From: Aphrophora alni
Lineage: Eukaryota > Arthropoda > Insecta > Hemiptera > Aphrophoridae
Assembly: GCA_963513935.1 (NCBI GenBank)
Contig: OY740768.1
Location: 13,685,993 to 13,749,992, forward strand
DNA length: 64,000 nucleotides
Reading direction: 5' to 3'
This document shows positions 54,501-64,000 of this stretch, in pieces. The position numbers were made by a program, and so were the translations under genes. A model generated the notes under the pieces. That model saw only the letters and a list, made by a program, of their open reading frames with translations. It was not told where the DNA came from and ran no database searches. Within the stretch, counting starts at the first letter, position 1. Every line of letters starts with the position of its first letter.

Positions 54501-57337
54501 GAACTGTTATATGTACCGTACATTTGATGAAGGCTGAATCACAAATAAGTGGTAATTTTGAATATACATGTCAAGAATTTGTAAAGAATTATCATAAACA
54601 TCAAGCCGGTGCTAAAAATGTAATCAAATATACTTTTAAGTAAGAAACACTATAGTTTGTTATTGTTATAAAATAGTTTTTTGGTTGTTTGATGAAAAGA
54701 AAAATTATATTAGTCATTTTGTCAAGTCAAAGTCTCCTTTATTTTGACAAAGTTGGCAACCCTATGTGAGATTGATTTGGGGACTACATAATTCTTCTTC
54801 TTGTTCACAGGCTTCCAGCAGAAATGCTGATATCTCAGCATTCTTATATTTACACAATACCAGGGTCCAGAGACAAGAGTTTGTCAGCAAAGTCCTCAAT
54901 AGCGGTTCTCCTGTTCTAAAATTGTATATCCGCCATACCAGAGTGTCTTTAAGGTCACACTTTGTCCTACATAATAGGACGGCATGTTCAATGGAATCTT
55001 ATTCCTAATGTATCATTTTATTTTCAATACTTTAGAGATTTTATTGTGCTCGAAATTGTTTGATCCCTCTATGAAAATGGAATTTCTGTTCAAATATTTT
55101 AAAGCTTCTATCCTCAAATGACTGATGAGTAAGCTACACTTGTAATCGCTAGACAGAAATGAAACTTACTTTCCAAACAGCCTTCGTATTAATGTATTAA
55201 TAAGAGATTTTCCCTTATAATGAGTGGGGCTACCTCTATATTATTTTCATTCTTACCTCAGGTAATTTTTTTGGTGTCTTCATATGAATTCCCGCAACAT
55301 AAATTACATTTGGATTGTTTGGTTGAGCATAGTGTAATGCTTCATGCGTGTTCACTAAGACCAAGGAAGTTGTCGCAATTTGATCTAATAGAGATGGACG
55401 TGTTTCATATCCTGTATAGTTCATGTATAGATCTACAAGTTTTTCCTGTTTTGGAAACATAAAATAACGAAACACTACTAAAGTAGCAAAACCAAGAATT
55501 GTGTTCTGTACTCTTTCCATGAAGTTCATTTTGTTAGATGAAAGAGTTTTATAATCAACGATATATGAAAAAGCGTTTGGATTTCCCATCAATGAATTTG
55601 ACCAAAAACTAGTACATAATGATTGTAGTTCTATGACAGGCGCATTAAACTTATGTCCAAATGTTACGAACGACTCTTGCACAAATGTTGTTTCAGCTAA
55701 TATTAGATCAAAATGCACATCAGTAGAATGTATCAGTTTTTGAACTTCTGGGTTTTGATAAGTCTCATGTCCAGCCAACTCTGACATACGAGATAATCCA
55801 ATGAATTCAGAAATCCAATGTAGTTTACGCATTTCAAAGAAATTTGTACCAGCTGTAAAAAAACAATACCGGTACAGAATCAAATAACATTAAAAATATT
55901 TATAATAATGTACTAATAAATTACTTTAATAACATTTTAAAAATAAATGTGTGTAATTTTTAGAAAATGTTTCCAAACAAGAATATTTATATATAAATAA
56001 CAATACCAAAAGCATATAAAATTTACAAAATATAATATATAAAACTATAAACATAGTCACGTGGCTTTGAATGCTATAGTTTCTAATGAATGTAGATAAA
56101 AGTTAATCTGGAAATATGCCAGAATCACTCACAGCTGAGGGCTCAACAATGAGGTTAGTTAGTGGTAATGAATGTGCAGATTACTGGCTAACAAAGTGAC
56201 AGCAGGAAAACACATAGGACCTGAGCTGTTCTGTGTCATATCCAATAGGCTGTATATGAAAGTCATCAGCACTTGGGCTCAGAAAGAACACGGTAGGAGG
56301 TGGAGAAGTATTTCATGTTGACCAAACTCTCAGTTCTTCCCTCCTCTAAGCAAACTGCAGCTGACCTATTGTTATGCGAGGACATTATAAGGAAGGTGGT
56401 AGTGTTTGTTACAGGACAGTTCCTCATGAAAAAAACATAAAGCACAGGGCATATTCACTAGAGTGACTCCAAAAAGAAACTGTAGAGCACGTGATCTGCG
56501 ACACCTCAATCAGGAAAGGACTGAGATCTTTAGATTTTTCACAAAGGTACACACAATCCCTAAAGACAACTTTGTCAGAAAGAATTTGAAGTTCATGGAC
56601 TTTACCCGGTCTTCCTGGGGATGTCTAGGAGTATCAAACCATCAATTATACATTTTGGAGTGCAATAAGTCCTTGGGGTTGTCGTGCTAAAGTAACAGAT
56701 TGCCCAATAATAGGAGAAATATTTAACGTGTTTTACTGCCACAATTTCAGTCCGGTTTTCATAAAATTCAGCATTATTTATTCCTTTTATAATCGCTTAT
56801 ACAATTTTGTTAATATTAATTTGTGCATTGATGTAAATGGTTTATTTTAGTTACAACAATGACATATAAATCAATGTATTCATTCCTTGGGTTTTGTTGT
56901 TTCTACAAAAAGAAAATATGTAAAATGGTATTTTTTTAGCTTTGCCGAACCAGAGGTGGGAAAGAATTCAATTGTGTACAAAGAACCTAGTGTTCTAGAT
57001 GGGATTTGTACCCACAATTTAAGGTTATCATTCTTAATCAGAGATTGATTCCTTAAACCACTGAGTTACAGAAAAAAGTTACTCTTTTAACAATTATTGA
57101 GTAGTAAGATTCCTTTATATAATGATTCCTAGTATGTATATTGTACAAAAGTGTGTTTAAGTATAGTAAATAATTGTGAGAAACTATTCAACTATTTTTA
57201 TTTTAAGCTGTATTCTTAACAAACAAGGCCATTAGTCTTTGACAATTGCTTCCAAATTTGGTCCACAGGGAATAAAATTGTGCTTGGAAATATAATGTCA
57301 CCCACAGTTAAAATATTTCTAGTGTGCCAAACATTCG

Positions 57338-57380
<43 letters not shown>

Positions 57381-59521
57381 AACATTCTTTCAAGAATTCT
57401 AAAAACCACAAATTTATTCAAACATTATATTCTAAAATTAAATTTATTAACAAACTGATGAAAACATCATAAAGATATCCTTAAAACTATAGTTTGCAAA
57501 GAGTAAAATGGAAGAAGACTTATTTTAGTACATAAATTTATATTTATTATATTGTGCCCAGAGTAGAATATTATGATGGTAACTATGCTTGTTGTAAAAG
57601 GTGACTAAAAGGAAGTGGGAGGGGGGATCTTTGTAGAAGAATTGGCTTACTTCTTTTCCTGATTTCCTGGTCAGACATTTCATCTCTACAATGTGCTGTT
57701 GTCAACTTTGCTCATTCACCACTGAATATCAGGCTCAGATTGGGTGTCTGCTTGTAGTAGGAGTTTTCATTTTGAGATTGGTGCGAGCATGATAAAATTT
57801 TGAGAAAATCCTACATGGGAAGTAATTTCATACATTATTGAAGGATCTTGGATTGGGAGGACAGGATATATATGAAAAATATTTACAAAGAAACTGTGAA
57901 GGGATTTTACCACTTATGCAATTATAAAAATATAATAAACACATAGTAGTTTTAAAATGAAATGGAAATAGTTCATTTCATGCAAGCTATAGGCTAACGG
58001 TACGTCTTAGCAAATAAAGACATTATTGTTTGAAAAATTATGTGTTTGTTTTTCGGTTTGTGCACCAATCATGGTAAGATAACCAATTTGGCATTATATC
58101 TCATTTTCCTTTGTTATATCTTCACCTTATCCTGGAAATATATTCCTGTAAATATTTTGCTTGAATACGGTATATTCCTAGGTACTGTTAGGATTAAGTA
58201 TATATATGTAAATTTAGTAGTATGGAAATATTATGAATGTACCGGTATGTATTTATTGTATAGTATTATGTATGTATGTATTGCATATATTAAATGTATT
58301 ATAATCAGATAAAGAATAGAGTAAATATAATAAATATTAAATATAATAAATGTATTAGAATAAGGATGAATATAAGAAAACTAGAATGAGAGCCAGCTGT
58401 TGCAAAATAATTCAAAAAGTGTTGAAATGCTTGCCTTGCGAGTACAATGACCGACACACATTACACAAGTGCACATAAGCCCTTAACGAAGTAGATACAC
58501 GGCCAGTTTTTGTGAAGTGTATCGCCGAAGGACCGAGAGAGAATCCCCGGACAGCAAGAGAGAGAGAGAGAGAGAGAGTGAGTCAAATATCCAAGAGTCT
58601 TCATAGGGGAAAAGAGTGAACAAACATTGGTGTATAGAATGATCTGGTAATCATCTCAAAGTATATTCATAAAAAAACAACAGTTGGAATCATTCTGGGT
58701 TCATATGTCAAAATAGATGTAATTTGATATCAATGTATATAGGATAAACCCATACATTGATAAGATAGGTCAATATTTGATATTAGCATAATAAGAGAGT
58801 CAATCTAAATGATAAAGATATTTGGAGTAGATATAATAAAATAAATATGGAGTACAAAACTGAATAACTGATGATTGTTTTTAAACAAGAACTCAGGCCT
58901 AATTAAGGTAAATTACTAACAATACAATTAAAAATATGAAATATCTAGGTTGACTTATTGTCCCTGGCAAATGAGTATTGATATTGTGTTTTTATGCTCT
59001 CCTGTTTATTTTATAATAATGAACATTTCAGTGATAGTCTAATGTTCTTTTTGTAGAAGCCCATTATGTTATTACTTGTTTTATACATGGATTTCCTCAT
59101 TCTGTGTGACAGAAGGTATTTCTTTTCTATATGTACTAGGAATGTATGTATAAGACTCTCTTCCAGGAATTGAAAATAACATGACTTCCGAAAGATTAAA
59201 AACATGTTGTGTTAAATACTTATGATAAAATTGTACACTGGGCAGTAGATCTATATATAATTATTCTACCATACCACGTAGTTTTTTAAGATTGTTTTCT
59301 GTCACTAAGATCTGTTTGTAGTTAGCATCCTCTACAGGGATCATGGTAACAAGTGTTAAATCATGGCCTCTGTTTGCCAATTCCTTAAAAAGTGGTCTGA
59401 ATACAATGTGATGACTTAAAATGGGCAATGGAAGGAATGCCAATATGTTGGCTGCATTGCACTGGCCTATTGCTAGAGCTAGTAGCATAAGCACTGCTAG
59501 TTTCTGCAACATATAAAACAT
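48198..59521 (-). CDS. UDP-glycosyltransferase (insect UGT family)
   Basis: Five coding exons on the minus strand join in phase: 59521-59275, 55852-55257, 53512-53290, 52228-52012, 48504-48198 (1590 nt, 529 residues plus TAA), the usual length of insect UGTs. The N-terminus is a signal peptide (MLQKLAVLMLLALAIGQCNA), followed by the acceptor-side SHHIVFRPLFKELANRGHD with the likely catalytic His37. EGVIYFSLGSNVKS opens the donor-binding domain. The full UGT signature starts FITHGGIVSITESVHRGVP and ends IFGDQ (residues 363-391). A membrane helix (about 481-507) precedes a short basic cytosolic tail ending KKKKLV, which carries lysines at -3 and -4, a KKXX-type ER retrieval signal. Such enzymes sit in the ER membrane, facing the lumen, and transfer a sugar (usually glucose in insects) from UDP-sugar to small lipophilic compounds. 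Substrate unknown. Confidence 0.95.
50500..51110. mobile_element. Inverted-repeat element with GACGCAC hairpin
   Basis: TTTGTCTACAGTTGTT at 50627 and its complement AACAACTGTAGACAAAAC near 51087 are inverted, as are GGGCAAAGTGGCA (50512) and TGCCACTTTG (51075). Near the left side 50525-50595 folds into a hairpin around TTGACGCAC ... GTGCGTCAA. The exact borders are unclear and no coding sequence is seen. Confidence 0.45.
51300..51490. repeat. Interspersed repeat family R, inverted copy 4
   Basis: Its reverse complement reads TCTAGCTGGATCTTTACC, GTTCTCTTCTGACCCT and AAAGTATTTGAAGGTTAGGG, in the same order as the copies near 8.2 and 29.9 kb. Confidence 0.55.
52012..52228 (-). CDS. UGT exon 4: UGT signature motif
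   Basis: Acceptor GTTTTCAG, donor GTAAGT. It encodes HPNLKAFITHGGIVSITESV, HRGVPMVVIPIFGDQPKNAK and QAETAGFGVYLDFDNVTEES, fitting the UGT PROSITE signature at every position. Phase 1 in, phase 2 out. Confidence 0.96.
53290..53512 (-). CDS. UGT exon 3: start of the donor-binding domain
   Basis: Acceptor TGCTTGCAG, donor GTAAGT. It encodes DIETYLDNAKEGVIYFSLGS to ISKWLPQTDIL. Phase 0 in, phase 1 out; the split codon gives Thr356, where most UGTs have Ala in the AHPN motif. Confidence 0.95.
54086..54225. mobile_element. Small MITE with GATAGGACACACAGG ends
   Basis: A 140-bp element whose left end (GATAGGACACACAGGTTTAC) and reversed right end are identical over about 25 bp, with related inverted sequence continuing inward (AGTGGTC, AGGTATTACCTAATAG versus TGGTATTATCTAATAG). 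A half-copy lies at 19384-19441. Confidence 0.75.
55257..55852 (-). CDS. UGT exon 2: acceptor-binding domain
   Basis: Acceptor TTTTTTTACAG, donor GTAAGA. It encodes GTNFFEMRKLHWISEF through FDLILAETTF, NAPVIELQSLCTSFW and DQIATTSLVLVNTHEAL to KTPKKLPE. Phase 1 in, phase 0 out. Confidence 0.95.
56120..56700 (+). pseudogene. Decayed LINE fragment (RNase H end and C-terminus)
   Basis: In shifting plus-strand frames: SGNECADYWLTK resembles the last RNase H motif (GNExAD); LLCEDIIRKVVVFVTGQFLM, KKHKAQGI and ETVEHVICD follow the order of the C-terminal region of RNase-H LINEs (LTGH..L..H ... C..C...E.VEH.L..C). Frameshifts and stops throughout; the open frame at 56463-56690 is part of it. Confidence 0.45.
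56940..57080 (-). mobile_element. tRNA-derived SINE-like sequence
   Basis: On the minus strand an A-box-like TAACTCAGTGGTTTAAGG (57068-57051) is followed about 40 nt later by a B-box-like GGGTACAAATCCC (57013-57001), the arrangement of a tRNA-type internal promoter. The cloverleaf stems are poor, so a functional tRNA is unlikely. The 3' part and target duplications were not delimited. Confidence 0.5.
57343..57379. repeat. (TA)n microsatellite
   Basis: About 37 bp of uninterrupted AT dinucleotides. Confidence 0.9.
59275..59521 (-). CDS. UGT exon 1: signal peptide and catalytic His
   Basis: It begins MFYMLQKLAVLML; Met4 is a possible alternative start that leaves a more typical signal peptide. 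It ends NNLKKLR plus the first base of an alanine codon before donor GTATGG. The frame beyond 59275 (GMVE, stop) is intron. Confidence 0.92.
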
Positions 59522-60723
59522 AAATTTTGAACAGTTTAAATTTATCAGTTTATATTTAGGGAGAATTAATTATGAGAAAATATATTTTGATTATGGCAAA
59601 ATTTAGACATACCTCCCATTAAGTTCAAAACAAAAATTCCCATAACTTTGTACATATTTTATTATTTATTTTCATTTTTTTATACTGGAAGTACAAAAGA
59701 ATATAATAATATTAAAAATAAACAAAAATTTCATCCAAGAAAAGATAATTAAAACTGCCAATAATAGTATAAAATATAACTGAAACAATGATACAAAACT
59801 TAGAATCTAAATAATTAAGCTTTGACAAAGGCATAAAGAAATTTATTAAAAAATAATGTAACATGTAACACCTCACACAATGTTCATTCAATAAAATACT
59901 ATAAATTTAACATGTGGACCATATACTTATCACACATATTTATGATCTAAGTGGAAAAATATTGTTGCATGCCACAGTAGTAGAATTGTAAAACTAAAAG
60001 ATATTGTATTTTATTGAAGCTTATAAGAAAAGTGAATTGTTGAGGTTCATTCGAAGGTAAGATTAGGTTAGGTTTAGAAAAAAACTGATCTGACTGGAAT
60101 TAGCAGAAAAATATGAGTCATTTGTAGACTTGATTAAAAATATAAATTTCTTAATTAGCAGTGTGGGTTCTGGCAAGAACACAAAATATTTAAGGCACTA
60201 ACATTTTTACTGAATGTGAGTGTTCCAAGAAGAGTGTATTCTAGTTAAGATATCTAGTGATATCTTTATGTATCTACAGAATATTTGTGAGCATGATAAC
60301 AAAAGAATGAACCGTCCGACTTTCTTACAATTAGGTAGTGTGATACCTAGAATATGTTGGTTTGATTAAATATTTAAAATCACGGGTAATGTAGTGGGGA
60401 TGACTTGAGTCAAATGTGTATCTAATGATTTTCAGTATTAGACAGAATAAATTCATTATAAATAAAATAGATTTCCAAATATAAATAAATAATGATGTAC
60501 AATTTTAAGATAATTTTTCAATAAAGTGTTTATTAATTGTATGTTATGTGAAATGATATGATCGAACACTTTTTAGGAAGTGAATTAGATATTTGAATCC
60601 AACGGTGGTTAAGATTCTGCATACACAGTTTAACCAGAATGAACAGGTTTTGGGATGGCACCATGTGATTTCAGTCTTTGTCCAGGAGTCTAGTAAGAAA
60701 CTTCGAGTAGTGAGGTGGTGAAA

Positions 60724-61010
60724 TGTAGATCTCCAAATATTATTAAAAAATGTAAAACGTGTTAGAAACTGTTATTTCGTGACAGATAAAGTGGACAGAC
60801 ATTGTAATAAGTTCACAGAACAATATTTTTATGAATTTTGAACAGTCTTTGTGCAGAGGTTGAGTGAGAGAGACCTGTTTAAGTATAGTTCTCCAAGTTT
60901 TCTATTCAAAATGTAAAACGTGTTAAAAAACTGTTATTTTTGTGAAAGACATAGTGTACAAACGTTCTTATAAGTACTAATGACAATACTTTATGTTTTT
61001 GAAATCACAC
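60724..61010. repeat. Two diverged tandem units, period about 161 bp
   Basis: The segment with CTCCAA, TGTAAAACGTGTTA (60751) and ACTGTTATTTCGTGA recurs with CTCCAA, TGTAAAACGTGTTA (60912) and ACTGTTATTTTTGTGA; homology continues to TTTATG-(A/T)-TTTTGAA. No coding frame. Confidence 0.65.
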
Positions 61011-61890
61011 TTGCTTGAAAATAGGGAAAGAACTAGGTTGTTCAACATTGAACATGTGCTTTGTGATTACGGACAATAGACTATTGTGTTTTACATGTTG
61101 TATGAACTATGTGTTTAAGAATCGTAACACAGACGTTGATAGAATCACAGGTGTAGTCAACATAAATTCAACACTGAAAATGCAGGATCTGGATCAGTGA
61201 ACGTTATGAACAATACGTTTCTACAGCTTGGTAAACCGTGTTATATAACACGTTATATTCAAATCTGTAATTTTTATGTAATATGTTTTATGTTTCTTTT
61301 TTATTTTAATAGATGTAAATTCAATCAGTTTTAATTAAATAAGTTTATTAGTCCAAATACCAATCAGGTAATGGACATAATTAATTTTCTCTTTATATAT
61401 ATTGTACTCAGACAAATGAGTAAATAATAATTTTAATATTTTAACTTCATGAGAGTAATTTATACTTGCAAGTTTTCTTAAATAAATTCAATTCTTAATA
61501 ATGAAAATAGACCTTTTTCAAAGGCATTAAGACTTAAATTCAAATAGGATGTTAGCTATAATTGATGTTCATGATATGTTTCTGATGGTAAATGTCCATG
61601 TATAGATGTTTTGTTTGTCTAATAAATTCATGTTAAAATTTCAGTTACAAGTGTTTCTCATTTCAAACCAGGAATCACTGTGAGTACACTGAAAAAGGAG
61701 CCATGCCCTGAGATAAAAAATAATTAAACACATAAATTCAAATAAACTTTAAAATTCATTTTCAAAATTGGTAAGCGAAAGCTTCCTGGCACCCGTAATT
61801 GCTGAGCAAACTTTTAAATTCAATTTCATTTTTTATTTCTTTTTAAAGTAACATTGATAAATGAACACCCTAAAGGTCGTATATTTCTTA

Positions 61891-62055
61891 ATTGTTACAA
61901 TTGACGCCCAACACTTGGGGCTTTTAATGTATAAAGTAGAGTTTTCTCTTCATTATATTTTTTGATTGTTATAATTGTCGCACAACGTGTGGCTCTTTCA
62001 ATGAACAAAGTAGTTTTTCCCTACGTACATATTTCTAGATTGTTACAGTAGGTAC
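61891..62055. repeat. Tandem repeat, period 74 bp (2.2 units)
   Basis: ATTGTTACAATTGACGCCCA (61891), ATTGTTATAATTGTCGCACA (61965) and ATTGTTACAGTAGGTAC (62039) start successive units exactly 74 bp apart. Each full unit continues with AACA/GTGTGG-like and AA(A/C)AAAGTAG sequence. Confidence 0.7.
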
Positions 62056-64000
62056 ATCTTTTGTCTACGTTGTCTCTGGAATTTTTTAGTTTCGTTTCTA
62101 AAAAAAATTTGGGCTGTAGGTAAAAAATTCCAAACAGCAAAAACCATGTGCAGTATCAAATTAAAGTTAATTTTGATTCAAACTTTTGTGTATTTTTTTA
62201 ATAAATTAGAGGGGCTTGAGTGAGTGTCAAAAGTGACAATAAATAGTCAAATTATATCTGGAGGATCAAATTAATGGGAAAATATTACAATTGAAATATA
62301 ATTTGTTTTTAACAATTTTAAGTTAAAAATAAATTATAAAAGGCAGAAAAAATGAAAAAAAGCAGTATTTCCTATGATGTATTATATTAAACTGTAGCGA
62401 ACTCTTGGTGATCATACACAGCATGAAAATCAGAAACTACACTGTACAATTATTGACACAACAAGAAAATATTTTTTGTTGTATGCAACAATATGCTATG
62501 CGATGTCGCTTATCTTATGCTATTTGATGTTTCTGTAGTATAATTGACTCCTAATACAATTATTTGTCTTTTATGGTTATTGTCCTCTTTATACAAATTT
62601 AATCAAAAAACATTTCAACTCAAATTATTCTTAATAGTTTCAGTTTTTAAGTAATTACATTCACTTAGTTTTTTAAAAAAAATGATATTTGTTCCAAAAG
62701 GTTCGAATAAAATAATGTAAAAAAATCTGTTTATGTCTGTGGAAAATGTGCAACTAAATATGTCAAGCAAGGTACATAGATACAGTTTGTTTAAATAACA
62801 GAGTGAAAAAAAAACCGTAAAAGGGTTTTTAGGTAATTTGCCAAAAAAAGGAGAAATTTTTACTCTTGTTATTTTTCCAAAGAAAAAAAATCCAATATAT
62901 AGCCATTTGAAAAAAACGGGGAAGGGGATATCAAAAAATCTGAATGGGAAGATGTAAAATCAAAATCAAAATTAAAATTAATTTTATTTATAAATTTCCA
63001 AAAAAATATTAATTTTTTTGGAATAAATCAGGTCAGAACTTTAAGGGTAAAAATGAATAGAAAAAGTTGTTAAAAACAGAAAATCTTAGTAAACCTCGAT
63101 TTTCTTTTCGAAAAATCATTTAAGCTATAAAATCTTTAACAATATTATACATCCTGATTTTTTTTTGATTTTTTGATAACTTTTGATTTCCTCTCCTATA
63201 ATTTTGGTCATCTGTGAAAACTGGAGTTTTTTTTCTAAAATAATGACAAGAGTAAAATGTATGATCAAATTATATAAACCTTTATATTTATTTATTTCAC
63301 TCTTTGGTATTTAACAAAATTTAAATAATTTTATTGTTTTAACAATGATAAAGATTTTATTGTTGATATTTTTTTTTCAGGTTTTTTTGGAAAGCCATTC
63401 CTTAGGTTAAATTTGAATTTTATCCACTCCTGAAGATTTCCGAAGTTTGACACTAAAAATGGATAGTTCGATATGATTAAAGGACTTGATATATTGCACT
63501 TTCTTACATGCATCTTATACAGTGAGTACAATGCATCATTTCCCAGTAGGCATATTAGGCACATGTGATCCCTAGGGTGCAAAATTTTGAGGGGAAAAAA
63601 TTGTAGGCAGAAAAATTTGAGGGGTAAAAATTTTTGAGAGTTCAAGATTTGTGTAAAGCAAAGAAAAAAATTGATGCCCTTGTACATATGTAAAATGTAC
63701 ATATGTTGTATATTTTTATATTTAGTTTTTTTCATAGAAACAATTTTCTGAATGTAAATAAAAACGTGTGCTGTACAGGTAAACTACTTTTGATCATTGT
63801 TTCTCCACTACCGCTTAGTGTAATTTTACCTATTTTTAATTATTTCAAAAAATCAGAACATTCTTATTTTATTGTAAGTGGTTAATAACTATTAATCTAG
63901 ATTTATTTTTAAAGTTTTTTTTTTAAATACAAAGAGTATTCTATACATTTTTAACGTACAAAGCAAGATCGAGTTTTTTGATAATTTTATAATATAACTT

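Larger units (their letters stand above)
52229..55256 (-). other. UGT introns 3 and 2 (around exon 3)
   Basis: Intron 3 (52229-53289) shows nothing recognisable. Intron 2 (53513-55256) contains a small MITE (54086-54225) and, near 54750-55010, a somewhat GC-richer stretch with an 80-codon frame that resembles no family I know. Confidence 0.5.
55853..59274 (-). other. UGT intron 1
   Basis: 3.4 kb. It holds a retroelement fragment (56120-56700), a tRNA-like SINE (56940-57080), a (TA)n tract (57343-57379) and a GC-richer patch at 58420-58560 next to a (GA)n tract (58557-58579). UGT genes often use alternative first exons, but none is identifiable here. Confidence 0.55.
59522..64000. other. UGT upstream region
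   Basis: AT-rich; no gene recognised. It holds two diverged tandem repeats (60724-61010 and 61891-62055, listed separately). The 134-codon minus-strand frame at 63331-63735 is Leu/Phe/Lys-rich and looks non-coding. The UGT promoter should lie just above 59521, but no clear core element could be named. Confidence 0.45.

Noticed and set aside
57000..57070. Functional tRNA gene
   Set aside because: Promoter-box-like sequences are present but the acceptor and D stems do not pair well; SINE-type origin is more likely.
63331..63735. 134-codon minus-strand frame near the right edge
   Set aside because: Composition follows the AT-rich, T-run-containing DNA; no motifs, no splice context. At most a transposon scrap (AATTTTGAGGGG repeats nearby).

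Overview
The window is AT-rich, repeat-dense animal DNA. It contains two intact, intron-rich protein genes, both insect-like by sequence, plus many decayed transposable elements. Intron sizes of 1-14 kb, abundant MITEs and hairpin elements, Tc1/mariner, Tigger, piggyBac and hAT relics, and an insect-type UDP-glycosyltransferase point to an insect. I would guess a large-genome hemipteran, but the sequence does not prove the order or species.

Gene 1 (+, coding span 2382-35720) is KCMF1, a ZZ-type zinc-finger E3 ubiquitin ligase. All eight coding exons can be placed with splice sites and matching phases, giving an uninterrupted 424-residue protein. The first exon holds only the first five codons and is separated from the ZZ-finger exon by a 14.3-kb intron. 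Intron 4 has AT...AC ends with an excellent U12 donor and branch site.

Gene 2 (-, coding span 48198-59521) is a membrane UDP-glycosyltransferase (UGT). Its five coding exons join in phase to 529 residues with signal peptide, UGT signature, C-terminal membrane anchor and KKXX-type tail. The two genes are convergent (tail to tail) with about 12.5 kb between them.

The intergenic block (38224-42646) is mostly a 5'-truncated, frameshifted RNase-H-bearing LINE on the minus strand. It is split by a 1.53-kb piggyBac-type non-autonomous element flanked by TTAA; removing the insert puts the LINE frame back together. A 708-bp hAT-type MITE with a perfect 8-bp target duplication lies at 44318-45025.

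Introns of KCMF1 carry a piggyBac-like transposase fossil (8263-10694), a deleted Tigger element with a 46-codon leftover ORF (23840-24742), Penelope-like fragments (about 18.7-19.3 kb and 20.2-20.9 kb), a long-TIR element (22768-23625), a mariner remnant (31.6 kb) and a set of striking hairpin elements. Two of these (14986-15210 and 25830-26023) have 109-bp and 95-bp arms that are perfectly identical within each locus, yet the two loci differ clearly from each other. They and several unrelated-looking repeats share a small stem-loop followed by GAAA, reminiscent of the hammerhead-like ends of Penelope elements. This hairpin family is the most unusual thing in the window. I found no tRNA, rRNA or CRISPR array; one tRNA-derived SINE-like sequence lies in UGT intron 1.
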